Program-made: the position numbers and the translations under genes
The notes under the pieces: model-generated
Seen by the model: only the letters and a program-made list of their open reading frames with translations
Told to the model about the DNA's origin: nothing
The model's database searches: none
Assembly (NCBI RefSeq): GCF_000307855.1
Contig: NZ_AJLR01000147.1
Coordinates: forward strand, 1-64,000
Length of the DNA: 64,000 nucleotides
Direction: 5' to 3'
Source: Schinkia azotoformans LMG 9581
Lineage (GTDB): Bacteria; Bacillota; Bacilli; Bacillales; Bacillaceae_J
Shown here: positions 1 to 9,278 of the stretch, piece after piece
Layout of the letters: each line of letters starts with the position of its first letter
Position numbering within the stretch: the stretch's first letter is position 1

Positions 1-20
1 CAAGGCGCTTGCGCTTTTCT
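1..20 (-). repeat. Edge copy of dispersed palindromic repeat
   Basis: The first 20 bases match one end of the element found complete at 11695-11786 and 36942-37030, including the GCGCTTGCGC core. The rest lies outside the window. It sits directly behind the yutI stop codon. Confidence 0.6.
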
Positions 21-22
21 CT

Positions 23-262
23 CTAAAATACTTGCTCTACTTCAACAATGCCTGGAACTTCCTCAACAAGAGCGCGTTCAATTCCAGCCTTTAATGTGAT
101 CGTAGAACTTGGGCAGCTCCCGCAAGCACCCATTAGGCGTAATTTTACAATTCCATCTTCTACATCTACTAATTCACAGTCACCGCCATCACGTTGTAAA
201 AATGGACGCAATTTGTTTAAAACTTCTTCAACTTGCTGAATCATTGTATTGTTTTCACTCAT
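23..262 (-). CDS. yutI: NifU-like Fe-S scaffold protein YutI
   Basis: This 79-residue protein matches the C-terminal NifU domain found alone in Bacillus YutI. The conserved CxxC motif (CGSCPSS, about residues 47-53) provides the thiols that would bind a transient iron-sulfur cluster for transfer to apo-proteins in the cytoplasm. The ATG has a good GGAAGGAG ribosome site 7-8 nt upstream. It is divergent from yuzD, the same arrangement as in B. subtilis, where other Fe-S related genes (yutM, yumC) also lie nearby. Family assignment is firm. The clients are not visible from sequence. Confidence 0.93.
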   Translation of the reverse strand: MSENNTMIQQVEEVLNKLRPFLQRDGGDCELVDVEDGIVKLRLMGACGSCPSSTITLKAGIERALVEEVPGIVEVEQVF

Positions 263-366
263 TATAATCGACTCCTTCCTTACCTCCCTATTATAATTGT
301 TGATAATTTAAAAAGCTATTCAAACAACTTGGGTTTTAGTAAAATAAAAAACAAGGGGGAGTTAAT

Positions 367-687
367 ATGAGTCAACAAAATGTGCAAATAAAAGTTTACG
401 GGAGTGAACATCCTTGTCCAAGCTGTCTGCATTCTCCTTCTTCAAAGGAAACGTTTGAATGGCTTAAAGCGGCCTTAACGAGGAAGTACCCAAATCAGTC
501 CATAACAATTAATTATATAGATATTGAACAGCCGCCTTTTGAAAATGATCCGTATGTGGCATCTATTCAAAATGGGGATATTTTTTATCCGGCTGTTGTG
601 ATAAACGATGTCCTTGTTGGTGAAGGAAATCCTCAGCTAAAAACAATATTTGCAGAGTTGGAGAAAATGGGATATATATCGAAATAA
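367..687 (+). CDS. yuzD: YuzD family protein (DUF1462)
   Basis: The 106-residue product matches the small Bacillus YuzD family. It has a thioredoxin-like flavour, with an early beta strand followed by a cysteine pair (HPCPSC, about residues 16-21), but no biochemical role is established. The GGGGGAG ribosome site is well placed before the ATG. It sits between yutI and yuzB as in B. subtilis. The CxxC pair and the Fe-S neighbourhood make a redox or cluster-related role conceivable, but that is inference only. Confidence 0.85.
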   Translation: MSQQNVQIKVYGSEHPCPSCLHSPSSKETFEWLKAALTRKYPNQSITINYIDIEQPPFENDPYVASIQNGDIFYPAVVINDVLVGEGNPQLKTIFAELEKMGYISK

Positions 688-733
688 GAAAAACTAGTTC
701 TATTTGTAGATTAGTTGTGAAAGAGGTCGTAAT

Positions 734-973
734 ATGATTAACCCACTTATTGAATTTTGTGTCAGCAACTTAGCAAGTGGTGCACAAAAGGCTAGAGAAG
801 TATTGGAGAAGGATCCGAATCTTGATGTCATTGAATATGGATGCCTTAGCTATTGCGGGAAATGTGCCCATACATTATTTGCTTTGGTTAACGGTGAGTT
901 TGTTTCGGGTGAGACTCCAGATCAGTTGGTAGAAAATATTTATAAATATTTAGATGAAAATCCAATGTTCTAA
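734..973 (+). CDS. yuzB: YuzB family protein (DUF1450)
   Basis: The 79-residue protein has the cysteine pattern of DUF1450: Cys at about position 9 and a [10 protein letters not shown] segment at about 36-45. It belongs to the Bacillus YuzB family, which has a ferredoxin/thioredoxin-like pattern and no assigned reaction. The ribosome site AAGAGGT precedes the ATG. It probably shares a transcript with yuzD, 46 nt upstream. A metal or Fe-S role is a guess based on the clustered cysteines and the neighbourhood. Confidence 0.85.
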   Translation: MINPLIEFCVSNLASGAQKAREVLEKDPNLDVIEYGCLSYCGKCAHTLFALVNGEFVSGETPDQLVENIYKYLDENPMF

Positions 974-975
974 TT

Positions 976-1032
976 AGAAAAGCGGAAGCGCCTTGTTCAT
1001 CGCCGCACAAACTGGAGGAGCTAGACAATGAT
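976..1032 (+). repeat. Shortened copy of dispersed palindromic repeat
   Basis: It begins AGAAAAGCGGAAGCGCCTTG and ends GGAGCTAGACAATGAT, matching both ends of the copy at 36942-37030. About 33 internal bases are missing, namely the second arm of the central hairpin. It lies between yuzB and the terminator of the DUF2225 gene. Confidence 0.7.
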
Positions 1033-1065
1033 AAAGCTTCCATCAATTTTCTGATGGAAGCTTTG
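1033..1065 (-). terminator. Rho-independent terminator of the DUF2225 gene
   Basis: A 13-bp perfect stem AAAGCTTCCATCA / TGATGGAAGCTTT with a short loop abuts the stop codon of the minus-strand gene. It may also stop yuzB transcripts from the other side. Confidence 0.75.
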
Positions 1066-1773
1066 TTACTTTTCTGTCATGCTTCGCTTTTCATCCCTTG
1101 CCGCATACCATTGTTGTCTGGCCAAGTTAACAACCTTTCTTTCATGGGTTTTATTTTGCATGTCGACGACCTTTGAAAAATGAGAGATTGCTTGGTCGTA
1201 ACGTCCCAAACGCCGGTTTAATTCACCAATTAAATATAAAACACGAATTTCCGTCATATCCTCACTATTCCCATAGTAAGCGTCTAAATAGGCTTTATTT
1301 AAATGCTCCAATGTCAGTTCGGTAAAACGTTTTTCCTCGTTATGATTATTAATTTTCCGACAGAGCCAGGCAAGACGAAGTAAAAGGTTCGCAATAATAA
1401 TTGATTTTTCCTTCTTTAGTGTGGCGCAATAGAATGCTAGTTTATATGTTTGGATCGCTTGACTTATAGATCTTTCATCACCAAAGTTATGGGGCACCCA
1501 TTTGTCAGAGACGGCCTCCTGGATTGCTTCTTGAGTTCCTTCATAGAAGTATGTAGTAAATTGGTCAGTATAAGAATATCCGCAGGATGGACATACTTTG
1601 ACAAAATAAAGAAGGGGACTGATATTTTCATCTTGATAATAGGGACAAAAATCAGTATCACTATGGTCGAGTTTGATAAATCGTGAACGAATCTTTTTTG
1701 TAGTAAATGTTGTTTTACAATTTGGGCATGTTTCTTTTTTATCATACAAAGGTGTTAATAACTCTTTTGCCAT
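1066..1773 (-). CDS. DUF2225 family zinc-finger/TPR-like protein
   Basis: The 235-residue protein starts with a treble-clef-like CPNCKTTF motif (about residues 16-23) and a second CPSCGYSY motif (about 61-68). Together these probably bind one zinc. The C-terminal half is helical with a TPR-like repeat (LYLIGELNRRLGRYDQAISHF). This is the layout of DUF2225 proteins of Firmicutes, whose role is unknown. GAGGGG lies upstream of the ATG. The gene is monocistronic and convergent with yuzB. Family call is good; function is unassigned. Confidence 0.85.
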   Translation of the reverse strand: MAKELLTPLYDKKETCPNCKTTFTTKKIRSRFIKLDHSDTDFCPYYQDENISPLLYFVKVCPSCGYSYTDQFTTYFYEGTQEAIQEAVSDKWVPHNFGDERSISQAIQTYKLAFYCATLKKEKSIIIANLLLRLAWLCRKINNHNEEKRFTELTLEHLNKAYLDAYYGNSEDMTEIRVLYLIGELNRRLGRYDQAISHFSKVVDMQNKTHERKVVNLARQQWYAARDEKRSMTEK

Positions 1774-2129
1774 TCAAGTTCATCCCCTCATCATGATATA
1801 ATCTAATAATTCTAATGTACCACTAATTGTATTCAGAAGGTAGGAATATGTGCGAAAAGAACTGCATCCAATTACCTTATAGACAAAAAAATAAGAAAAA
1901 CAACGTAATTTCCCTTTTGGCAAATTACGTGTCTTTCAAAATTTAGAGAAACGGGGGATAAAAACATTATGGTCAATCAAACTATCTTTTATACATCCTT
2001 TCTAACAATTTTTTAAAAATGCCATATAATAATATAGATTAAGCAACATTTTTGTATTAAAAGTAGGAAATTAGTATACTGTTATCAACCAGATGAAAAG
2101 TTATACACAAACAAAAGGAGGTTAATCTC
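1774..2129. other. 356-bp intergenic region with a hairpin
   Basis: AT-rich divergent promoter region between the DUF2225 gene and yutM. No ORF with a ribosome site was seen. A perfect 9-bp inverted repeat (ACGTAATTT at 1903-1911, AAATTACGT at 1922-1930) is followed by a T-rich run on the minus strand, so it could be a leader terminator for the DUF2225 gene. Near yutM, AAAAGGAGG is the ribosome site. Confidence 0.5.
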
Positions 2130-2486
2130 ATGAATCTTACGATCACCGAGGCAGCTGCCAGTCATATATTCGGAATGATGAAAGAAGAAGGCAATGAAAA
2201 CCTGTTTTTACGTATTGGTGTTAAAGGTGGAGGCTGCAGTGGTTTATCATATGGGATGGGGTTTGAACAAGAGCAGTCCGATGCTGATTTATTGTTGGAA
2301 CAACATAACTTAAAAATTGTAGTCAATAAGGAAGATGCACCAGTGCTTGATGGAGTGAAAATAGATTACAAACAAAACATGATGGGCGGGGGTTTCACGA
2401 TTGATAATCCCAATGCCATTGCGTCCTGTGGCTGTGGTTCGTCATTTAGAACTGCTGAACGTACTGGCTCACCAGAAGAGTGTTAA
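2130..2486 (+). CDS. yutM: HesB/IscA-type Fe-S cluster carrier YutM
   Basis: The 118-residue A-type carrier has the three conserved cysteines: one in the GGGCSGLSYG motif (about residues 34-43) and the pair in SCGCGSSF near the C-terminus. These bind a [2Fe-2S] or [4Fe-4S] cluster for delivery to apo-proteins. Length and motifs match B. subtilis YutM. A strong AAAGGAGG site precedes the ATG. It is monocistronic, ending in a terminator shared with the convergent yumC. It fits with yutI as a small Fe-S trafficking neighbourhood. Confidence 0.93.
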   Translation: MNLTITEAAASHIFGMMKEEGNENLFLRIGVKGGGCSGLSYGMGFEQEQSDADLLLEQHNLKIVVNKEDAPVLDGVKIDYKQNMMGGGFTIDNPNAIASCGCGSSFRTAERTGSPEEC

Positions 2487-2505
2487 ATCTAATCCAATAA
2501 TGCAG

Positions 2506-2537
2506 AAAAGAGCTAAGGGTGCCTTAGCTCTTTTTTA
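2506..2537. terminator. Bidirectional terminator yutM/yumC
   Basis: The stem AAAAGAGCTAAGG / CCTTAGCTCTTTT followed by T residues lies between two convergent genes. A-rich and T-rich flanks allow use in both directions. Confidence 0.8.
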
Positions 2538-2540
2538 ACT

Positions 2541-3539
2541 CTAACTATTAAACATACTTGAAGAATGCATTGGCTGCACTTTTGCATCGGGATCAATGTA
2601 AGACTTTGCAATATTTACTGCTGTTGGTGCTTCCCCAAAGCCAGTGGCAATTAGTTTAATTTTTCCGTTATAAGTTGCAATATCTCCAGCTGCATAAATC
2701 CCAGGTATATTAGTTTCCATCCTTGAATTTACAACGATTGAATTCTTTTCGATTATTAGGCCCCATTCTTTAATAGGTCCTAATGATGACACAAATCCGT
2801 AGTTCACGATTAATGCATCGATATCAATTGTAACTTCTTCTTTTGTGTTAGCTTCTGCTAATACGATCTGCGTTATTTTTTCTCCATCACCAATTAATCG
2901 GAGCGGATTATATGGAGTTAATACATTCGCTTTAGAATTCACTAAATTTTCAACGCTGTGTTCGTGGGCACGGAATTTATCACGGCGGTGAGCAATTGTT
3001 ACTTCACCCGCAATTGGTTCTAGCATCAATGCCCAGTCAACTGCTGAATCTCCCCCGCCTAATACGACAACGCGCTGACCTTGAAATTTATTCATATCAT
3101 CAACAAAGTAGTGTAGATTTTTACCTTCATATTGGGCCGCATCATCAAGTTCGAGACGACGGGGCTGGAAGGCACCATTACCTGCTGTAATAATGATCGC
3201 TTTAGTAAAATGGACCTCAGAATTCGTTGTCAGTTTAAATGAACCATCCTCTAATTTTTCAACCTTATCAACAGATTGATTTAACGTAATGGCAGGTTCG
3301 AATTTTTTCATTTGTTCCTTTAATCGATCTATTAATTCCTGAGCGCGGATTTTCGGAAAGCCGGCTACATCATAAATATATTTTTCAGGATATAAAGCGG
3401 ACAGCTGACCTCCTAATTGTGGAAGACTTTCAATTATTTTAACGCTCGCTTGTCTCATGCCAGCATAGAAAGCGGCAAACAAACCGCAAGGTCCCCCACC
3501 AATAATGGTGATATCATACACTTTAGGATCTTTTTTCAT
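2541..3539 (-). CDS. yumC: Ferredoxin-NADP+ reductase YumC (thioredoxin reductase-like)
   Basis: The 332-residue flavoprotein has an FAD-binding [14 protein letters not shown] motif at about residues 14-27, an NADPH-binding [10 protein letters not shown] motif at about 161-170, and a C-terminal AAGDIATY flavin motif. It lacks the CxxC redox centre of true thioredoxin reductases, which marks the YumC/TrxR-like ferredoxin(flavodoxin)-NADP+ reductases. It would pass electrons between NADPH and ferredoxin or flavodoxin in the cytoplasm. A GGGGGGG run gives a strong ribosome site. It is divergent from yutJ across a 370-bp gap. Confidence 0.93.
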   Translation of the reverse strand: MKKDPKVYDITIIGGGPCGLFAAFYAGMRQASVKIIESLPQLGGQLSALYPEKYIYDVAGFPKIRAQELIDRLKEQMKKFEPAITLNQSVDKVEKLEDGSFKLTTNSEVHFTKAIIITAGNGAFQPRRLELDDAAQYEGKNLHYFVDDMNKFQGQRVVVLGGGDSAVDWALMLEPIAGEVTIAHRRDKFRAHEHSVENLVNSKANVLTPYNPLRLIGDGEKITQIVLAEANTKEEVTIDIDALIVNYGFVSSLGPIKEWGLIIEKNSIVVNSRMETNIPGIYAAGDIATYNGKIKLIATGFGEAPTAVNIAKSYIDPDAKVQPMHSSSMFNS

Positions 3540-3911
3540 GCCATTCCCCCCCTAGTCTAGTCTAGACTTACATATATTTTTATTCTAGCATATTTATAAT
3601 GAAAATTCACAATATTTAGAAATACATTCAATCCAGAAAAGAAACAATTTTTGGCATAATATTTTTGAAATAAAATAGTTGATAAATGCATGAGAAAGGA
3701 ATAATATGAATTCAAGAAGATATTGTTAAAAATTTGTTACAAAAAGTCAACTTATTTGTGAACAACCAGTAAACTTTTGATGAAATCTTTCATATTATGT
3801 AATAATGAAAGATTTAATTTTAGATAAGTTTGTGAAAAAGGTAACAAGATTATAAAAATGTTATGAAATGCAAAAAATATAACTACTAAAATAAAGGTGG
3901 ATGTGATTGTC
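3540..3911. other. Divergent promoter region yumC/yutJ
   Basis: This stretch of about 370 bases is AT-rich and carries no plausible gene. It must hold promoters for both flanking flavoprotein genes. The only recognisable operator-like element is the imperfect Rex-type palindrome at 3830-3847. Confidence 0.5.
3830..3847 (+). promoter_or_regulatory. Possible Rex-type redox operator upstream of yutJ
   Basis: The 18-bp element reads TTGTGAA-AAAG-GTAACAA. Compared with the Rex consensus TTGTGAA-N4-TTCACAA, the left half is perfect and the right half matches 5 of 7. Rex controls NADH dehydrogenase genes in other Gram-positives, so the position before an NDH-2 gene is sensible. The imperfect half keeps this tentative. 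Confidence 0.35.
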
Positions 3912-5135
3912 TTGAAAAGACCAAACGTAGTAATTCTAGGAGCAGGTTATGGTGGAATCATGACTGCCGTAAATTTACAAAAAACTTTAGGGGTTAATGA
4001 AGCGAATATTACACTTGTGAACAAGCATAATTATCATTATCAATCAACATGGCTTCATGAAGGTGCTGCTGGAACGCTTCACCATGATAAAATTCGTATC
4101 CCTATTAACGATGTTATTCAACCAAGCAAGGTTAATTTTATCAAGGACACGGTAGTTGAAATAAAGCCTCAAGAGAAAACGGTAATCCTCGAAAAAGGGG
4201 AGCCTCTTTCCTATGATTATTTAGTAATTGGGCTGGGCTTTGAATCAGAAACTTTTGGAATAAAAGGTTTAAAGGAGTATGCCTATTCAATTACAAGCAT
4301 TAACTCCGTCAGACTTATTCGTGAACATATCGAGGTTTGTTTTGCTCAGTATAATAATGAAGTTGAAAAGCGTGAGGAATTATTAACCATTGTTGTAGGT
4401 GGTGCGGGCTTTACCGGAATTGAATTCTTAGGAGAGCTTGCGAATAGAATTCCTGAGCTCTGTGACGAATATGATATTGATCGCAAAAAGGTCCGTGTTG
4501 TCTGCGTCGAAGCAGCTCCAACAGCCTTACCTGGATTCAACCAAGCATTAGTTGAATATGCTATGAACCATTTAGAGCAACGTGGCGTTGAATTTAAAAT
4601 TGGAACAGCCATTAAAGAATGTACGCCAGATGGAATTATTGTTTCAAAAGATGAAGTAGTTGAAGAAATAAAAGCGGCTACTGTTGTTTGGGCAGCTGGT
4701 GTCCGCGGGAATTCAATCGTTGAAAAATCCGGATTTGAAGCAATGCGTGGCCGTGTTAAAGTACAACCTGACTTAAGAGCCCCAGGTTATGATGAGGTAT
4801 TTATCGTTGGTGACTGTGCACTATTAATTAATGAGGAAATTAATCGCCCTTATCCGCCAACCGCGCAAATTGCTATTCAAATGGCCGATACCTGTGCAGC
4901 TAACCTAGCAGCGTTAATTAGAGGAAAAGAGGGTGAATTGAAAGCATTTGTGCCGGATATTAAAGGTACAGTTTGCTCACTAGGTCACGATGATGCTATG
5001 GGTGTTGTCTTTGGCAATCATCAGTTATATGGAACACAGGCTTCGATTATGAAAAAGATGATTGATAACCGCTATCTGTGGAAGCTTGGCGGCCTTTCAT
5101 TAGTTCTTAAAAAAGGAAAGCTAAACTTCTTTTAA
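3912..5135 (+). CDS. yutJ: Type II NADH dehydrogenase YutJ
   Basis: The 407-residue single-subunit flavoprotein resembles NDH-2 enzymes, which oxidise NADH and reduce menaquinone without pumping protons. The FAD motif [10 protein letters not shown] lies near the N-terminus, the NADH-binding [10 protein letters not shown] segment near residue 165, and the VGDCA flavin motif near residue 300. I prefer the TTG at 3912 as start, because an AAAGGTGG ribosome site (3894-3900) sits correctly for it. The GTG at 3897 lies inside that ribosome site. It is followed closely by yuiB, as in B. subtilis. Confidence 0.9.
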   Translation: MKRPNVVILGAGYGGIMTAVNLQKTLGVNEANITLVNKHNYHYQSTWLHEGAAGTLHHDKIRIPINDVIQPSKVNFIKDTVVEIKPQEKTVILEKGEPLSYDYLVIGLGFESETFGIKGLKEYAYSITSINSVRLIREHIEVCFAQYNNEVEKREELLTIVVGGAGFTGIEFLGELANRIPELCDEYDIDRKKVRVVCVEAAPTALPGFNQALVEYAMNHLEQRGVEFKIGTAIKECTPDGIIVSKDEVVEEIKAATVVWAAGVRGNSIVEKSGFEAMRGRVKVQPDLRAPGYDEVFIVGDCALLINEEINRPYPPTAQIAIQMADTCAANLAALIRGKEGELKAFVPDIKGTVCSLGHDDAMGVVFGNHQLYGTQASIMKKMIDNRYLWKLGGLSLVLKKGKLNFF

Positions 5136-5202
5136 CTTTATTGATTGACGGCTCCCCCCACTTTAAGTAAACTAACTAATAGGTGTAGGGGAGGTATCTG
5201 TA

Positions 5203-5520
5203 GTGGGTATTCCACAGTTGCTAGTATCGATGTTATTATTTATTGTATTATTTTTGGGAATTGGTTTTATTTTAAATATGTTGCTCAGAACTTCATGGTT
5301 AATGGCTGTTGTTTATCCAATAGTTGTTATATTAATTGTTGATAAAATTCGCTTTTTTAAATATTTTACAGAACCAGCTGAATCATTTAAAAGGCTAGCA
5401 GATAACTTTTCTGCTTTAGGCGGGGCTGACGTCATTATTTTATCAAGTGGATTTTTAGGAGCCATTTTATCAGGAGTAGTCATTAAATTCTTACGTAAAA
5501 ATGGATATCAAATGTTTTAA
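5203..5520 (+). CDS. yuiB: YuiB family membrane protein
   Basis: The 105-residue protein has three likely membrane segments: about residues 4-25, about 27-45 and about 78-98. It belongs to the Bacillus YuiB family of unknown function. The GTG start is preceded by GGGGAGGT. It is 67 nt downstream of yutJ with no obvious terminator between, so co-transcription with the NADH dehydrogenase is likely. Confidence 0.82.
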   Translation: MGIPQLLVSMLLFIVLFLGIGFILNMLLRTSWLMAVVYPIVVILIVDKIRFFKYFTEPAESFKRLADNFSALGGADVIILSSGFLGAILSGVVIKFLRKNGYQMF

Positions 5521-5552
5521 GGGACTGACGGTTTATGTCAGTCTCTTTTATT
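5521..5552 (+). terminator. Terminator after yuiB
   Basis: GGGACTGAC / GTCAGTCTC stem with a 7-nt loop and a TTTTA tail directly behind the yuiB stop codon. Confidence 0.8.
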
Positions 5553-5632
5553 TTTGGGATAAATTAACACTCTTTTCTGTATATTTATTTTTCATTTTGG
5601 AAATAAATAGTTTAAGAGAGGAGTGGACATGA

Positions 5633-6337
5633 GTGAGATTTTGGAAACAAACACTAAAACGGACCATTATGACCTTTATGTTTATTGCGGCCTTATTGAC
5701 TACTTTTCAATCTATATCAGGTGTTCAAGCAAAAGATTTTTCAATTTGGGAATGGTATCAAACGAAATTTGTTAAACAAGGTCCTGTAGTTTATGAAAAC
5801 AAGGAGCATACTTCAAAGAAGTTATCATTAGGGAAAAAAGGATTATCAAGATATGTTGTTGAAAGAAAGGCAATTTCAAGTGAGTCAGTTGAAATGCCGC
5901 AGAGCCTTGAAGAGGCTTTCGATTGGTCTAAGTACCCTTCACAAAAGGTGGTGGCAACTGGTTATACGGCGGGAGTTGAATCGACAGGCAAAGATGAAGA
6001 TCATCCCGAGTATGGCATTACCTATTCAGGGGTGAAGGTTAAACGTGACCTTTATTCAACGGTTGCAGCTGATTTGGATGTCTTTCCAATTGGGACAATC
6101 CTGTTTATTCCTAACTACGGGTACGGGGTTGTTGCTGACAAGGGTGGAGCAATAAAAGGTCATAAGATTGATCTTTATTATGAAACAGTTGATGATGTTT
6201 ACAATAAGTGGGGCAAAAAAGAAGTGAAAGTATATGTCGTTAAAAAAGGCGATGGCTCCCTTACGGAAGAGGAACTAGTTCGTTTAAATGAAGATCGGTC
6301 CATGCAAGTATTTAGACAGCAAATCATAAAAGGTTAG
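5633..6337 (+). CDS. yuiC: 3D-domain cell-wall lytic protein YuiC
   Basis: The 234-residue secreted protein has a signal segment at about residues 10-33. It ends in a 3D domain, the MltA/RpfB-like fold named for three conserved aspartates: [15 protein letters not shown] and KIDLYY can all be read. YuiC-type proteins are muralytic (lytic transglycosylase-like) enzymes active on peptidoglycan. Translation begins at GTG 5633. The ATG at 5629 is in another frame that does not encode the protein. It matches the yuiB-yuiC-yuiD order of B. subtilis. Confidence 0.88.
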   Translation: MRFWKQTLKRTIMTFMFIAALLTTFQSISGVQAKDFSIWEWYQTKFVKQGPVVYENKEHTSKKLSLGKKGLSRYVVERKAISSESVEMPQSLEEAFDWSKYPSQKVVATGYTAGVESTGKDEDHPEYGITYSGVKVKRDLYSTVAADLDVFPIGTILFIPNYGYGVVADKGGAIKGHKIDLYYETVDDVYNKWGKKEVKVYVVKKGDGSLTEEELVRLNEDRSMQVFRQQIIKG

Positions 6338-6349
6338 TATAAAAGAGAG

Positions 6350-6391
6350 AAAAAGCAGCATTCTAACTGAAAATAGAGTGCTGCTTTTTTT
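6350..6391. terminator. Bidirectional terminator yuiC/yuiD
   Basis: AAAAAGCAGCA(ttct) pairs with (agag)TGCTGCTTTTTT between convergent genes. T-runs occur on both strands. Confidence 0.8.
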
Positions 6392-6866
6392 AATATAGAA
6401 GATAATACAAAAGTAAAGTTAATAAAATGCCGGTTAGTGCTCCGAAAAAGACTTCGATCGGCTTGTGGCCAAGTAACTCTTTCAGTTCTTTTCTTCTTTC
6501 AAAGCTCTCCTTTTTAGGCAGTGCTTTAGCCTCTTCCACGAATTTATTGAATTCAGCGACGAGCCAATTCAGAACAGTGGCTTGCTCCCCTGCATGGTAT
6601 CGAATTCCAGTTGCATCAAACATAACAATGACTCCGAAAATGACGGAAATTGCGAACAGTGGTGAACTTAACCCTTCTTGTAGTGCAATCGCAGTCGATA
6701 AAGCTGTGACAGCACCAGAATGAGAGCTGGGCATGCCACCTGTGCTAGTTAATAAGGACCAATCGATCTTCTTTGTTGCAATTAATGATATCGGGACTTT
6801 AACGAATTGCGCGAAGAATATTGAAAAGAGTGCTGCCCCAAGCGGGAAATTAGAAAATAGCTCCAT
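6390..6866 (-). CDS. yuiD: Divergent PAP2-family membrane protein YuiD
   Basis: With the start at 6866 the protein has 158 residues, the length of B. subtilis YuiD, and AAAGGA is correctly placed upstream. A longer reading from 6929 adds 21 polar residues without a ribosome site. It has 4-5 hydrophobic segments, a GGMPSSHSGA motif (about residues 36-45) and an IRYHAGEQA segment. These resemble the KxPSSHS and histidine motifs of PAP2 acid phosphatases in a permuted arrangement. Probable lipid-phosphate-related membrane enzyme; substrate unknown. Confidence 0.87.
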   Translation of the reverse strand: MELFSNFPLGAALFSIFFAQFVKVPISLIATKKIDWSLLTSTGGMPSSHSGAVTALSTAIALQEGLSSPLFAISVIFGVIVMFDATGIRYHAGEQATVLNWLVAEFNKFVEEAKALPKKESFERRKELKELLGHKPIEVFFGALTGILLTLLLYYLLY

Positions 6867-6984
6867 AATTTCGTTTCGTCCTTTCTTGGTTTCGCTTTTC
6901 TTAATTATATCATAATTCATGTTATTCATTCGAAATTTGCAATTGTTTTCTAATAATTGGATAATAAAAATGGAGGTGTCGAAA

Positions 6985-8487
6985 ATGTTTAAAGTCGTGG
7001 AGGAATTGGCCTTAAATGAAGTGCAGGAAGCACTTATTATTGGTTTGTTCGAGCATCAAAAAGTTGAAGGAGTCATCAAGGAAATAGATGATATATTTGC
7101 TGGACAGTTATTCGAATTAATACGGGATGGGGAACTTAGCGGAAAGAAAAAAGTAATTTCTAAAATACATACATTAGGAAAAATCGGATTCAAGCGCATT
7201 TATTTTGTTGGACTTGGAAAGGAAAAGGAATTAAAGTTTTCCGACTTACGCGAATTGTTCGGCTGCCTAGTAAAACAGGTAAAGAAAGATCGATTATCAA
7301 GTCTTTCATTTGTGTTAGATACTTTTATAACAACTGAAATTGAGGAGCTTGATGCAGCCCATGCCCTTGGAGAAGCTGTGGCTTTGGCCGCTTATCAATT
7401 TGAAAACTATAAGAAAAAACCGAATATCCCTGATAAACGGATTGAGTCTGTTGATGTCTATTCTGGTGAAGAGAAAAGCGAAATTCGTGCAGCACTAACA
7501 GTTGGCTACACCTACGGTAAGGGTACGAATACAGCCCGTAATTTAGTCAATCTGCCTCCTAATATGCTGACTGCTTCTGATCTCGCTGATTATGCGGTTG
7601 GAATAGCCAATAAATATGGAATGGATTATGAAGTGCTTGAAAAGGCAGATATGGAAAAGCTTGGGATGGGGGCGCTTTTGGCAGTTAATAAAGGGTCCGT
7701 CGAACCACCCAAAATGATTGTCCTTAAATATCATGGTAAAGAAAAATGGGATGATGTTCTAGCGTTTGTAGGGAAAGGGATCACCTACGATACCGGCGGC
7801 TATAGCCTGAAACCCCGTGAAAGCATGGTTGGGATGAAAACGGACATGGGTGGTGCAGCGGCAGTCCTCGGGGCAATGGAAATTATCGGGGAGCTCAAAC
7901 CAGATTTAAATGTTGTCGCGGTTATTCCTTCAACAGATAACGTCATAAGCGGCACAGCCTACAAACCAGATGATGTCATTATCTCCATGAGTGGTAAAAC
8001 GATTGAAGTATTAAATACAGATGCAGAAGGCCGCTTAGCCCTTTCGGACGCGATTACATATGCAAAGCACCAGGGGGCAAATTATATTGTAGATATCGCA
8101 ACGTTAACTGGCGGTGTCATTGTTGCCCTTGGCGAAGAAATAACTGGTGCAATGACCAATCATGAGGAATTTTATGAAGAGGTTTTGGAAGCTTCCCATG
8201 AAGCCGGGGAACCGATCTGGCTCTTGCCTTATTTTGAAATTCATAAAGAAAGAGTCCGTAACCATAGCAAAATCGCTGATTTAAGCAATTCCCCTGGACG
8301 TGAAGGTCATGCCATTATGGCTGGTGCATTTTTAGGGGAATTCGCCGAAGATACACCATGGGTCCATCTCGATATAGCCGGCACGGCAACATCCAAAAAA
8401 GATTATGATTTAGGGCCAGCCGGGGCAACCGGTGTCATGGTCCGAACACTGGCAACCTTAGCTGAAAGAATGGCGGATAAGGATTAG
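6985..8487 (+). CDS. pepA: Leucyl aminopeptidase (M17 family)
   Basis: The 500-residue cytoplasmic enzyme would remove N-terminal residues from peptides using two metal ions. The catalytic domain carries the M17 signatures: [14 protein letters not shown] with the metal-binding lysine and aspartate, [12 protein letters not shown], and the diagnostic [10 protein letters not shown] octapeptide region. I chose ATG 6985, preceded by GGAGGT, rather than the upstream in-frame ATG at 6919, which has no ribosome site and overlaps the divergent yuiD promoter. It corresponds to YuiE of B. subtilis. Confidence 0.95.
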   Translation: MFKVVEELALNEVQEALIIGLFEHQKVEGVIKEIDDIFAGQLFELIRDGELSGKKKVISKIHTLGKIGFKRIYFVGLGKEKELKFSDLRELFGCLVKQVKKDRLSSLSFVLDTFITTEIEELDAAHALGEAVALAAYQFENYKKKPNIPDKRIESVDVYSGEEKSEIRAALTVGYTYGKGTNTARNLVNLPPNMLTASDLADYAVGIANKYGMDYEVLEKADMEKLGMGALLAVNKGSVEPPKMIVLKYHGKEKWDDVLAFVGKGITYDTGGYSLKPRESMVGMKTDMGGAAAVLGAMEIIGELKPDLNVVAVIPSTDNVISGTAYKPDDVIISMSGKTIEVLNTDAEGRLALSDAITYAKHQGANYIVDIATLTGGVIVALGEEITGAMTNHEEFYEEVLEASHEAGEPIWLLPYFEIHKERVRNHSKIADLSNSPGREGHAIMAGAFLGEFAEDTPWVHLDIAGTATSKKDYDLGPAGATGVMVRTLATLAERMADKD

Positions 8488-8495
8488 CACTTACG

Positions 8496-8547
8496 AAAAA
8501 ATCGCCTTTGGTTGCACTCTTAAAGTGCTAAAACCAAAGGCGATTTT
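8496..8547. terminator. Bidirectional terminator pepA/bioY
   Basis: Perfect 16-bp stem AAAATCGCCTTTGGTT / AACCAAAGGCGATTTT with an inner GCACT/AGTGC helix, between convergent genes. Confidence 0.85.
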
Positions 8548-8551
8548 CAAT

Positions 8552-9142
8552 CTATTCAGCAACAGTCTCTTTCGCTAATGGATTTGATTTTTGGACTACA
8601 GCATAAATACGTGGTGACATTGCTCCGGCAAGAACGGATAAAATGATGTCTTTAGGCAGCGGTACCATCATCCATCCCCATGCCATAGCGTAACTAAAGC
8701 CATCCGGTGCATCGGCCCAAAGCTTATATGCATAATACATCCAGTTCGTGCCGATCACATAATTGATGACCATACCGATTAAAGAAGCAGTAATAAAACG
8801 GCGCATCGTCGGCTTTTGGCCGTTTTCAATGATTTTACCAATAACATAAGCAACTAGAATATACGATAAAATAAAGCCAAAGGTCGGTTTAATTAAAATA
8901 GCGGCCCCGCCTGTAAATTGTGCAAATACGGGTGCGCCAGCAATGCCGACTAAAGTATAAACGATCATCGCTAAAGCCCCGATTCGACTTCCTAAAATCG
9001 CCCCGGCAAGGATCGCGAAGAAGGTTTGCAACGTGATGGGTACACCGCCTATGACTAAAAAGGATGCTGTATTAGCCCCAATCGCCATCAATGCAACGAA
9101 TACCCCTACCATTGTTAAATCAATCGTCCTAAAACGTTTCAT
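8552..9142 (-). CDS. bioY: Biotin ECF transporter S component BioY
   Basis: The 196-residue membrane protein has about six hydrophobic segments and the BioY signature: the GGVPITLQTFFAILAGAILG region near residues 32-51 and a conserved KPTFGFILSY. It binds biotin and works with the shared energy-coupling module (EcfA/A'/T), which is not in this window. AAAGGGG precedes the ATG. It is the counterpart of B. subtilis yuiG. No BirA operator was recognised with confidence. Confidence 0.93.
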   Translation of the reverse strand: MKRFRTIDLTMVGVFVALMAIGANTASFLVIGGVPITLQTFFAILAGAILGSRIGALAMIVYTLVGIAGAPVFAQFTGGAAILIKPTFGFILSYILVAYVIGKIIENGQKPTMRRFITASLIGMVINYVIGTNWMYYAYKLWADAPDGFSYAMAWGWMMVPLPKDIILSVLAGAMSPRIYAVVQKSNPLAKETVAE

Positions 9143-9244
9143 CCGTGTTCCCCTTTCAAAATTTGTTAATTTAATAATAGTATGGGGGGTGGATTATTGT
9201 CAACTTAAATTTATAATAGGTTAACAATAAAACGAAAAAATAAA

Positions 9245-9267
9245 AGATAGGGGATGGGCCCCTATCT
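9245..9267 (-). terminator. Terminator of the 50-residue small gene
   Basis: Perfect 9-bp stem AGATAGGGG / CCCCTATCT with a 5-nt loop. On the minus strand it runs into TTTTATTTTTT, placing it 12 nt behind the stop at 9279. Confidence 0.75.
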
Positions 9268-9278
9268 CTCTGCTCATG

